Of a DNA stretch of 64,000 nt, positions 57,572 to 64,000 are shown piece by piece. The position numbers were made by a program, and so were the translations under genes. This DNA is from Muribaculaceae bacterium (lineage in GTDB: Bacteria > Bacteroidota > Bacteroidia > Bacteroidales > Muribaculaceae). Under the pieces are notes generated by a model that saw only the letters and a program-made list of their open reading frames with translations, did not search any database and was not told where the DNA came from. Every line of letters starts with the position of its first letter. Positions within the stretch are counted from its first letter, which is position 1. Location: the NCBI GenBank assembly GCA_014867205.1, contig WGUO01000008.1:1-64000 (forward strand), given 5' to 3'.

Positions 57572-58963
57572 ATGAAAGTACTGCTGGTTCATAATGAGTA
57601 TGGGAAGCGGAGCGGGGAGGAGGCTGTCGTCGACAAGATGGCGGAGATCTTCGCTGGGCTGGGGCTGGAGGTGGCGCGGCTGCGCCGCTCGACGGCGGAG
57701 GTGCGCGGCACACTCGTGGGCAAGGCCCGCGCGTTCGTGGCGGGCATCTATTGCCCACTTGGGGTGCGCGCCATGCGCCGCGCGCTTGCGGAGGAGCAGC
57801 CGGACCTGGTCAACGTCCATAACCTCTACCCTTTCATCTCGCCGGCTGCGCTGCGGGAGTGCCGCCGGGCGGGTGTGCCGGTGGTGATGACTGTCCATAA
57901 TTTCCGGCTGATATGTCCGACAGGGCTGTTCATGCGCGATGGCGCCCCGTGCGAGCTCTGCCTTGAGCGGGGCGACGAGTGGGGCTGCGTGCGCCACAAC
58001 TGCGAGCACTCGCGGCTGAAGTCGCTGGGCTATGCGGCCCGCAATGCGGTGGCGCGGCTGCGGCGGCATTATATCGACTGCGTCGATGTGTTCGCGTGCA
58101 TCACGGAGTTCCAGCGGCGCAAGCTGATCGAGGCGGGCTTCCCGCCCGAGCGGATTGTGGTGATACCTAATTGCGCCGAGACCGGGCGGCCAATGGCCCC
58201 CGGCGCTCAACAGGGGGCCACCACCCCGGAGGCACAAGCCCCCGGCACGCAACAACCGGCTGCCGCACACCAGGGGCCGACGAAGGGGCCGACTCAACAA
58301 CCGGCTGCCGCCAACCAAGGGCCGACGGAGGGGCCGACTCAACAACCGGCTGCCGCCAACCAGGGGCCGACGAAGGGGCCGACTCAACAACCGGTTGCCG
58401 CCGAGGGGGTGTCGAGTGCCCCCGGCTTATGGCGGGGGGGTTATGTGGGCTTCTGCGGGCGGATAAGCCGCGAGAAGGGGATTGACCTAATCGCGGAGGC
58501 GGCGAGAAGGCACCCGGAGATTGGCTTCCGACTGGCGGGGGCGGTGGGCGACCCGGAGCTGGTGGCTGACCTGCCGCCGAATGTGGAGCTGACGGGCTTT
58601 CTTAAAGGCCGTGACTTAGAGGATTTCTACGAAAGGGCGTGCTTTGTGGTGATGGCGTCGCGCTGCTATGAGGGTTTCCCGATGGCGATACTGGAGGCAG
58701 CGCGTCATTCGCGCACCACGGTAGCCCCCGACCACGGGGGCTTCACGGAGATAGTCAGCGGCGCCGGGGTGCTGTTTCACCCGGGCGACGCTGACAGCCT
58801 CGCGGAGGCTGTCAGCAGTCTCTGGCGCGACCCGCAGCTGGCCGTGGCCCTGGGCCGCAAGGCGGCCGAGCGGCTGCGCGAGCGCTACGCCACGCCAGTC
58901 GTGGCCCGGCAGTGGAGGGAGATTGTCGAGATGCTGACGGGAAAAAAGCCGTATGAGGGCTGA
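57572..58963 (+). CDS. Family 4 glycosyltransferase with a tandem-repeat linker
   Basis: A 463-residue GT-B enzyme. The N-half has LLVHNEYGKRSGEEAVVDKM at the start, NVHNLYPFISPAALREC and a Cys-rich CELCLERGDEWGCVRHNC near 128-145. The donor half begins GGYVGFCGRISREKGIDLIA near 289, with the Glu site MASRCYEGFPMAILEAARHS near 362. Between the halves, after VVIPNCAETGRPM, is an inserted Pro/Gln/Thr/Ala-rich linker of about 75 residues built from 15-residue units (QQPAAANQGPTKGPT). Without it the protein would have normal length (about 385). GC-rich throughout. Confidence 0.9.
   Translation: MKVLLVHNEYGKRSGEEAVVDKMAEIFAGLGLEVARLRRSTAEVRGTLVGKARAFVAGIYCPLGVRAMRRALAEEQPDLVNVHNLYPFISPAALRECRRAGVPVVMTVHNFRLICPTGLFMRDGAPCELCLERGDEWGCVRHNCEHSRLKSLGYAARNAVARLRRHYIDCVDVFACITEFQRRKLIEAGFPPERIVVIPNCAETGRPMAPGAQQGATTPEAQAPGTQQPAAAHQGPTKGPTQQPAAANQGPTEGPTQQPAAANQGPTKGPTQQPVAAEGVSSAPGLWRGGYVGFCGRISREKGIDLIAEAARRHPEIGFRLAGAVGDPELVADLPPNVELTGFLKGRDLEDFYERACFVVMASRCYEGFPMAILEAARHSRTTVAPDHGGFTEIVSGAGVLFHPGDADSLAEAVSSLWRDPQLAVALGRKAAERLRERYATPVVARQWREIVEMLTGKKPYEG
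58250..58402 (+). repeat. In-frame 45-bp tandem repeat (3.4 copies) in a glycosyltransferase
   Basis: CAACAACCGGCTGCCGC starts copies at 58250, 58295 and 58340, and CAACAACCGGTTGCCGC starts a partial copy at 58385, all spaced exactly 45 bp. Each unit codes for 15 residues of the interdomain linker, so copy-number change keeps the frame. Confidence 0.95.
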
Positions 58964-59082
58964 AAGAGGGTATTACCAACCAAAGCCGGACCAAAGCCCG
59001 ACCGAATCAAGGGGAAATATGGGACACCCGTGGCGGAAAAGCATCTTTTTACCGGAAAAAGAGTTAAATTTTTCCTATTTTT

Positions 59083-59112
59083 TTGATTGTTTACTTTTTT
59101 TGGCTAAATTTG
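59083..59112 (+). promoter_or_regulatory. Promoter of the WecG/TagA-type operon
   Basis: TTG (59083-59085), 19 bp, then TAAATTTG (59105-59112), a full Bacteroidetes promoter. The start would be near 59119, with a long leader of about 220 nt to the ATG at 59340. Confidence 0.75.
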
Positions 59113-59118
59113 CATTAA

Positions 59119-59339
59119 GAGAAGAGAGGGGACGGAAACCGGCGGCCAACGGCGCACCGGCACTCAACACCAACGGCATATAGATAGCCAATGGCCAGGA
59201 GTCGGCTCAAACTCCTCTCCGCTCTCTACCTTCAAATCTATGGCCGCTCAGGCTGTCGAGTGCACGTCGGCCCTTGGCCGCAGGCATCTCCCTCTCCCGT
59301 CCTTAAAATCAACAATAACACGGCCCTACTGCGGGCTTC
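59119..59339 (+). promoter_or_regulatory. Long structured 5' leader (candidate cis-acting RNA)
   Basis: Five complementary pairs are nested in order: GGACGG 59130-59135 with CCGTCC 59297-59302; GCGGCCAA 59142-59149 with TTGGCCGC 59274-59281; GCACTC 59160-59165 with GAGTGC 59258-59263; ATAGAT 59180-59185 with ATCTAT 59236-59241; AGGAGT 59197-59202 with ACTCCT 59211-59216. A 170-nt extended rod-like RNA is expected. No credible gene lies in 58964-59339. No known riboswitch core was recognised. Confidence 0.55.
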
Positions 59340-60149
59340 ATGATGGAAACTTATTTTAACATACGCTATGAGTTCGAGCGCGATGAGGTGCACCGCGCCA
59401 TCGAGAGCAGACTTAACAGTCCCGGCTCGGACTATGTGTGTGTGGCCGATGGAGTTATCCTCGACACGGCCAACCGACAGCCGGAGTATCTTGAGGTAGT
59501 CAACTCCGGTATGTTTGCCATCTGCGACTCAAGTTTCGTTCCCCTATACATCAAGTGGCTCTATGGGCGCCAGCGCGAGCAGTATTGCGGCGCGGATATC
59601 TTCCGCGACATCGTGTCGTCGCGCCGCTACCGCATGATATTCCTGGGCTCGCAGCAGCACGTGCTTGACGCGCTGCGCACCAACATCACGAAGTGGAACC
59701 CCGATGTTGAGACGATGATATTCCGTGAGCTTCCCTTCCTGTCGGTCGAGGAGTTCGACTATGCCGCAATCGGGCGCATGGTCGAGGAGGATGGCGCCGA
59801 CATCGTCTGGGTGTCGCTCGGCGCGCCCAAACAGGAGTATTTCATGCACCATCTGAAGCCATACCTGCACCGGGGCGTGATGATCGCGGTCGGGGCTGCC
59901 TTCAAGTATTTCAGCGGTCTCGAGGAGCGGCGTGCCCCCGACTGGATGGTGCGCGCACACATGGAGTTCCTGTTCCGCATCACGCAGTCGCCACGCAAGC
60001 AGTTGCGCCGCTGCCGCGACATCCTCGCCTCACTGCCGCGCCTGCTTCTTGATGAGAAGAGGCGCATGGTGCATTATACTACCCCCCCCCAACTTGCTGC
60101 AAGGCAGATAATTAAAAATGCGCATACTGGTGGACTGTCACTGGTTTGA
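59340..60149 (+). CDS. WecG/TagA/CpsF family glycosyltransferase (GT26)
   Basis: A 269-residue GT26 enzyme that adds a sugar (ManNAc-type in relatives) to undecaprenyl-linked primer. Motifs: DYVCVADGVILDTANRQPEY near 31-50, the Asp in AICDSSFVPLYIKWLYG near 60, and WVSLGAPKQEYFMHHLKPYL near 157-176, with VGAAFKYFSGLEERRAPDWM near 186. A C9 run (60082-60090) lies near the end. In this length the frame runs 32 nt into the next gene; with one C fewer it would stop at TAA just before that gene's ATG. ATG at 59343 is an alternative start. It has its own promoter and leader. Confidence 0.9.
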   Translation: MMETYFNIRYEFERDEVHRAIESRLNSPGSDYVCVADGVILDTANRQPEYLEVVNSGMFAICDSSFVPLYIKWLYGRQREQYCGADIFRDIVSSRRYRMIFLGSQQHVLDALRTNITKWNPDVETMIFRELPFLSVEEFDYAAIGRMVEEDGADIVWVSLGAPKQEYFMHHLKPYLHRGVMIAVGAAFKYFSGLEERRAPDWMVRAHMEFLFRITQSPRKQLRRCRDILASLPRLLLDEKRRMVHYTTPPQLAARQIIKNAHTGGLSLV

Positions 60150-61212
60150 CGCCCGGACCGAAGGGGTGACAACCTATATACGGAGCGTCTACACCCGGCT
60201 GATGGCGGAAAGGCCTGACGTGGAATTCGTGATGGCTGCCAGCGACATTGGGAAACTGCGCTCAACGTTTGGCGACGCGCCGAATGTGAGTTACGTCAGG
60301 CTGTGGAGCCGGAACCGCATGGCGCGCCTGCTCGTGGAGTATCCGCGCATCGCGAGGAGGCTGCGTCCCGACGCGGTGCATTTCCAGTACATGCTGCCGC
60401 CGCTTATGCCGGGCCGCAAGGTGGTGACGCTCCACGACCTCCTCTTCCTCGACTTCCCCCGACTTTTCCCCGCGCACTACCGGCTGACACGCCGGCTGGC
60501 TTTCGGCCGGTCGGCACGGATGGCCGACGAGCTGCTGACCGTGTCGGAGTACTCGCGGCGCAGCATCGCACGCCACCTCGGCATCGACGCGGATCGCATC
60601 ACGGTGACTCCCAATGAAGTCTCAGACGAGTTTCTGGACGTGGACCGCGCGGAAGCCCGTGAGTTCGCCCGCAGCCGCGGCATAGGGGAATACATACTCA
60701 ACGTGAGCCGTCTGGAGCCGCGCAAGAACCAGCTCGCGCTGCTCCGCGCATTCGACGAGCTCGGCCTGGCCGACCGGGGGACGCACCTCGTGCTGATCGG
60801 GCTGGAGACACTGCCGGTGCCGGAACTGAAGGCATACCTTGCGGCGATGCAGCCCGCGAGGCGCCGCGCCGTGCATCTGCTCAGCCACGTGCCGCAGGCA
60901 GAGCTTCCGCTCTGGTACGCGGGGGCACGCCTGTTCGTCTACCCCTCGCTGGGCGAGGGGTTCGGCATACCCCCGATCGAGGCGGCAGCCACCGGAACGC
61001 CCGTGATCTGCCACAACGGCACGGCGATGTCGGAGTTCGGCTTCTTCGGCGACAACCTCGCCGACCTCTCCGACCCGGCCACACTGCGCGCGCTGATTAT
61101 GCGCAACCTCGACACGCCGCCCGACCCGGCTCGCCTGTCGGCGATCGCTGACACGCTGCGCCGCAACCGCAATTTAGCGGTGCGCCGCCTCAGCGACGCA
61201 CTCGGAATATGA
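60118..61212 (+). CDS. Family 4 glycosyltransferase (mannosyltransferase-like)
   Basis: A 364-residue GT-B enzyme: LVDCHWFDARTEGVTTYIRS at the N-terminus, VVTLHDLLFLDFPRLFPAHY near 102, ILNVSRLEPRKNQLALLRAF near 197, and the Glu site VYPSLGEGFGIPPIEAAATG near 278. This is the MtfB/WbaZ-like GT4 subgroup. The start MRILVDCHW overlaps the WecG-like gene by 32 nt, so translation is coupled. Last gene of the surface-glycan region, followed by two hairpins. Confidence 0.92.
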   Translation: MRILVDCHWFDARTEGVTTYIRSVYTRLMAERPDVEFVMAASDIGKLRSTFGDAPNVSYVRLWSRNRMARLLVEYPRIARRLRPDAVHFQYMLPPLMPGRKVVTLHDLLFLDFPRLFPAHYRLTRRLAFGRSARMADELLTVSEYSRRSIARHLGIDADRITVTPNEVSDEFLDVDRAEAREFARSRGIGEYILNVSRLEPRKNQLALLRAFDELGLADRGTHLVLIGLETLPVPELKAYLAAMQPARRRAVHLLSHVPQAELPLWYAGARLFVYPSLGEGFGIPPIEAAATGTPVICHNGTAMSEFGFFGDNLADLSDPATLRALIMRNLDTPPDPARLSAIADTLRRNRNLAVRRLSDALGI

Positions 61213-61271
61213 CTTCAGGCCGCCTAACCGACGGCCTGAAGCGCATATATGGGCACACATGTGCCTATATG
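61213..61271. terminator. Two hairpins at the end of the glycan locus
   Basis: CTTCAGGCCG pairs perfectly with CGGCCTGAAG (61213-61241), starting at the stop codon of the last glycosyltransferase. A second stem follows, CATATATG with GGCACACATGTGCC and TATATG (61244-61271). There is no strong T tract, so termination is likely but may be factor-assisted. Confidence 0.65.
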
Positions 61272-61305
61272 ACCACTAAAATTTCATATTTACAATAATA
61301 TGTTG

Positions 61306-61313
61306 TAATTTTG
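61306..61313 (+). promoter_or_regulatory. -7 box of ychF
   Basis: TAATTTTG, 68 bp upstream of the ychF ATG, in an AT-rich gap. TTTC/TTTA stretches, but no exact TTG, lie near the -33 distance. Confidence 0.55.
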
Positions 61314-61381
61314 CATTATCTTTTCTCATAAAGCGCAACTATTAATAAAATTTCTGCCGGCCAGGGTGGCCGGATCTTTAT

Positions 61382-62485
61382 ATGGCATTAAAATGTGGTA
61401 TAGTCGGACTGCCGAATGTGGGCAAGTCCACTCTGTTCAATTGCCTCAGCAACGCTAAGGCACAGTCGGCAAACTTTCCATTCTGCACGATCGAGCCAAA
61501 CGTGGGCGTTATCTCGGTGCCCGACGACAGGCTGACACGCCTCGTGGAGCTCTGCAACCCGAAGTCAGTGGTGCCGGCTACAGTAGAGATAGTAGACATC
61601 GCGGGCCTGGTGAAGGGTGCCTCACGCGGCGAGGGCCTCGGCAACAAGTTCCTGGCCAACATACGCGAGACAGACGCGATACTGCACGTGCTGCGCTGCT
61701 TTGACGACGACAACATCACCCACGTCGACGCGACGGTAGACCCGGTGCGCGACATGGAGGTTATCAACTATGAGCTTCAGATAAAGGACCTCGAGACGGT
61801 GGAGTCGCGCCTGGCCAAGACAGAGAAGGCGGCCAAGGCGGGAGCCGACAAGACGGCGCGGATGCAGCTCGGCGTGCTCGAGGCATACAAGGAGGCCCTG
61901 GAGCAGGGGCGCCCCGCCCGCTCGGTCAGGATCGAGGGCAAGGAGGAGGAGAAGTTCGCCCGCGAGCTCTTCCTGCTCACCAACAAGCCGGTGATGTACG
62001 TATGCAATGTCGATGACGCGAGCGCCGTCAACGGCAACGCCTATGTCGAGGCGGTGCGCAAGGCCACCGAGGGTGAGGACGCGCAGATCCTCATAGTGGC
62101 GGCCAAGACCGAGAGCGAGATCGCCGAACTCGAGACATACGAGGAACGGCAGGAGTTTCTCGAGGAGATGGGACTGGAGAAGAGCGGCGTCGACCGCCTG
62201 ATACGCGCCGCATACGCGCTGCTCGACCTGCAGACATACTTCACGGCCGGACCCGACGAGGTGCGCGCCTGGACATTCATGCGCGGCACGAAGGCCCCGC
62301 AGGCCGCCGGAATCATCCATACGGACTTCGAGAAGGGCTTCATCCGCGCCGAGGTCATCAAGTATGACGACTACGTGACGCTCGGCTCCGAGTCGGCCGT
62401 GAGAGACGCCGGCAAGATGGGCGTCGAGGGCAAGGAGTATGTGGTGCAGGACGGCGACATCATGCACTTCCGCTTCAACGTCTGA
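61382..62485 (+). CDS. ychF: Redox-regulated ATPase YchF
   Basis: A 367-residue OBG-family P-loop protein. G1 is CGIVGLPNVGKSTLFNCLS (residues 5-23), G3 VEIVDIAGLVKGASRGEGLG near 65, and the G4 position reads NVDD rather than NKxD, which explains the ATP preference. A coiled-coil insertion lies at about 130-200 and the C-terminal TGS domain ends EGKEYVVQDGDIMHFRFNV. Binds ribosomes and is conserved in nearly all bacteria. The start ATG at 61382 follows a promoter with a leader of about 60 nt. Confidence 0.97.
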   Translation: MALKCGIVGLPNVGKSTLFNCLSNAKAQSANFPFCTIEPNVGVISVPDDRLTRLVELCNPKSVVPATVEIVDIAGLVKGASRGEGLGNKFLANIRETDAILHVLRCFDDDNITHVDATVDPVRDMEVINYELQIKDLETVESRLAKTEKAAKAGADKTARMQLGVLEAYKEALEQGRPARSVRIEGKEEEKFARELFLLTNKPVMYVCNVDDASAVNGNAYVEAVRKATEGEDAQILIVAAKTESEIAELETYEERQEFLEEMGLEKSGVDRLIRAAYALLDLQTYFTAGPDEVRAWTFMRGTKAPQAAGIIHTDFEKGFIRAEVIKYDDYVTLGSESAVRDAGKMGVEGKEYVVQDGDIMHFRFNV

Positions 62486-62540
62486 TCCTGATAGGGCCGC
62501 ATTGACGGCAATAATCTATAACTTATTACCTATTACCTGA

Positions 62541-63455
62541 ATGAAGCCGATAATACCGAAAATTGACCCCGCGCTGATAGAGGCCGAGCTGACACCCGAG
62601 CGTCTGCTGAGACGCTCGAACAAGGGTGACAACCTGATTTATGTGGTAGACGCCTTCAACGCGCCCAACACAATGCGCGAGATAGGAAGGCTGCGCGAGA
62701 TAGCGTTCCGCGACGCCGGCGGCGGAACCGGCCTGGAGTGTGACATCGACGAGTTCGACACGATGCAGCCCGTGCCGTGCCGCCAGATGATCGGCTGGAA
62801 TCCGGAGGACCGCGAGATAATCGGCGGCTACCGCTTCATATTGGGCGAGGACATCGACATGACCGGCGGCACGCCTCACATCGCCACGTCGCACATGTTC
62901 CGCTTCTCAGAGCGGTTCCTGCGCGACTACCTGCCCAACACGATTGAGCTCGGCAGATCGTTCGTGGTGATAAACTACCAGAACACCGGGATGCGTCCCA
63001 ACTCGATCTATGCGCTCGACAACCTGTGGGACGGCTTAGGGGCTCTCGTGATGCGGCATCCGCAGATCAAGTACCTCTTCGGCAAGGTGACGATGTACCC
63101 CGAGTATGGCGCGGAGTGCCGCGACATGATACTCGGCTTCATGCACAGGCATTTCCCCGATCCCGACGCGCTGGTGACTCCGATAGAGCCGCTGCCCACC
63201 AAGGCCATGAGCCCCGAGATACAGTCTCTATACACCGGCGCCGACTTCAAGGAGGACTACAGGATACTCAACCAGTTCATACGGAGCCACGGGCGTAAGA
63301 TACCGCCGCTGGTCAACGCCTACATGGCGCTGTCGCCGACGATGCGCATGTTCGGCACGGCGGTCAACCGCGAGTTTGGCGACGTGGAGGAGTCAGGCAT
63401 CTTCCTTACCATAGACGAGATCTTCGAGGAGAAGAAGGAGAGACACATGAGGTAA
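62541..63455 (+). CDS. GNAT-like N-acyltransferase, GlsB (glycine lipid) type
   Basis: A 304-residue cytoplasmic acyltransferase with a GNAT-type core: NTMREIGRLREIAFRDAGGG near 44-63, IIGGYRFILGEDIDMTGG near 93 and TIELGRSFVVINYQNTGMRP near 135. The overall sequence resembles the Bacteroides GlsB enzymes that acylate glycine with a 3-hydroxy fatty acid in glycine/serine-glycine lipid synthesis, related to OlsB of ornithine lipids. The O-acyltransferase partner GlsA is not adjacent here. It starts 55 nt after ychF, with degenerate ATTACCT units just upstream. The stop TAA abuts a heptamer repeat block. Confidence 0.7.
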   Translation: MKPIIPKIDPALIEAELTPERLLRRSNKGDNLIYVVDAFNAPNTMREIGRLREIAFRDAGGGTGLECDIDEFDTMQPVPCRQMIGWNPEDREIIGGYRFILGEDIDMTGGTPHIATSHMFRFSERFLRDYLPNTIELGRSFVVINYQNTGMRPNSIYALDNLWDGLGALVMRHPQIKYLFGKVTMYPEYGAECRDMILGFMHRHFPDPDALVTPIEPLPTKAMSPEIQSLYTGADFKEDYRILNQFIRSHGRKIPPLVNAYMALSPTMRMFGTAVNREFGDVEESGIFLTIDEIFEEKKERHMR

Positions 63456-63520
63456 GGTGTTAGGTGTTAGGTGTTAGGTGTTAGGCCTAAAATCTAACAC
63501 CTAAAATCTAAAAACCTAAA
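63454..63520. repeat. Inverted TTAGGTG/CACCTAA heptamer block between convergent genes
   Basis: Three perfect TTAGGTG units, an AAGGTG and a TTAGGCC (63454-63487) face CTAACACCTAAAATCTAAAA (63495-63514). TTAGGTGTTAG and CTAACACCTAA are exact complements, so the block can form a hairpin and may terminate transcription from both convergent genes. It touches the stop codon of the upstream gene. Confidence 0.85.
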
Positions 63521-63522
63521 TA

Positions 63523-63993
63523 TCACCAGGGAGCGCGGTCGATGCGGTCGTAGACGTAGGTCTGCACGCGGCCTCCGCCGGTCTGCCACTGCATCCAGAG
63601 CGTGTTGTTGCCATGGGTGAACCAATAGCTGGTGGTCAGCGGCGAACTGTATTCGTACTGAATGTTGATCTGGTAGTTGGAGGCTCCGCTGTATGAGTCC
63701 TGGCACCAGTAGCGCAACTGCTCGCGCTCACGGTAGCCGTTGTCAAGATAGTAATAATATCCGAAACCGCTGCCGTTGAAATACATATAGTTGGCCTCTG
63801 ACGGAGGCACAGGGTCACTGTTATACTGCACCAGCTGCCAATAGCCGCCGAGACGCGAGTCGTTGAATGAGCCCCACCCGTAGCCCGGGTCGCCCCACCA
63901 TGAGCTGTCGTCATCCACACAACCGGTGAGTCCTGTCACCGAGACCAGCGCCACCACGGCGATGGCCATTATCTTACGTAAAGTCCTTTTCAT
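63523..63993 (-). CDS. Surface-type lipoprotein, unknown
   Basis: A 156-residue lipoprotein. Residues 1-24 form a signal peptide with lipobox LTGC (Cys25), and the acidic VDDDSS right after the Cys resembles the Bacteroidetes lipoprotein export signal, so exposure on the outer surface is likely. The mature part is small and very rich in Tyr, Trp, Gly and Ser (for example FNGSGFGYYYYLDNGYRERE near 73-92 and WFTHGNNTLWMQWQTGGG near 123-140), suggesting a compact lipocalin-like beta fold. No family recognised. The start at 63993 is 7 bp from the window edge, so the promoter is not visible. Confidence 0.85.
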   Translation of the reverse strand: MKRTLRKIMAIAVVALVSVTGLTGCVDDDSSWWGDPGYGWGSFNDSRLGGYWQLVQYNSDPVPPSEANYMYFNGSGFGYYYYLDNGYREREQLRYWCQDSYSGASNYQINIQYEYSSPLTTSYWFTHGNNTLWMQWQTGGGRVQTYVYDRIDRAPW

Positions 63994-64000
63994 AACATTA

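Noticed and set aside
58953..59183. 76-codon plus-strand frame before the WecG-like gene
   Set aside because: It runs across the AT-rich promoter and into the structured leader and has no coding character.

Overview
This window is a chromosomal segment of a gut-type member of the Bacteroidales. A member of the Muribaculaceae fits best, but this is inferred from gene content and style, not from a marker gene. The evidence is: many promoters with the Bacteroidetes -7 box TAnnTTTG (several with TTG 19-20 bp upstream); the absence of obvious Shine-Dalgarno sites; and typical Bacteroidales genes (DUF4254 plus family-9 glycosyltransferase pair, two-domain nucleoside kinase, PorZ-like secreted propeller, GlsB-like acyltransferase, PepSY-like secreted protein). 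By eye the housekeeping parts are GC-rich, while much of 30.7-57.5 kb is clearly AT-rich.

Layout. 0-4 kb: three AraC-family regulators, a 57-residue two-helix membrane protein and a small DUF4405-like membrane protein. 4-7.8 kb: a multi-pass membrane protein, a basic amino-acid antiporter and a secreted PepSY-like protein. 8.1-13.1 kb: one strong promoter and a leader, then a steroid 5-alpha-reductase homologue, an Old-Yellow-Enzyme-type flavoprotein and a short-chain dehydrogenase in a tight operon, followed by an acyl-CoA ligase. This enzyme set matches the one gut Bacteroidales use to reduce and epimerise bile acids. 13-24.3 kb: prfB, GT9/DUF4254, nucleoside kinase, mgtE, mutS, a radical SAM protein, an LD-carboxypeptidase and a phosphoribosyltransferase. 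24.4-28.3 kb: a PorZ-like protein and a membrane acyltransferase.

28.3-61.2 kb: a large surface-polysaccharide locus. It starts with a structured leader and gmd and contains a Wzx flippase, a Wzy polymerase, about twelve glycosyltransferases including a GT10 fucosyltransferase, O-acyltransferases, a PIG-L deacetylase/ATP-grasp pair, and a WecG/TagA enzyme near the end. It also holds a CDP-glycerol module (nucleotidyltransferase, HAD enzyme, glycerol dehydrogenase-like reductase, CDP-glycerol transferase) and an LtaS-like phosphoglycerol transferase, so the glycan probably carries glycerol phosphate. Several genes look chimeric, with sharp GC changes inside the reading frame. One acyltransferase is split by a frameshift at a T6 tract, and a C9 tract lies near the end of the WecG-like gene.

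Inside the locus (47.8-52.75 kb) is a cluster of about 100-bp hairpin repeats around a GxxExxY (PD-(D/E)XK-like) gene. Next to it are the polymerase gene and an AAA-ATPase/unknown-partner gene pair that looks like a defence cassette. Three further families of short intergenic repeats (CACCTAA heptamers, GTCRTATAW nonamers, CTGGTT-rich tracts) lie between genes across the window and sometimes supply stop codons or C-termini. 61.3-64 kb returns to core genes: ychF, a GlsB-like N-acyltransferase and a surface-type lipoprotein. I saw no rRNA, tRNA, CRISPR array or classical transposase.
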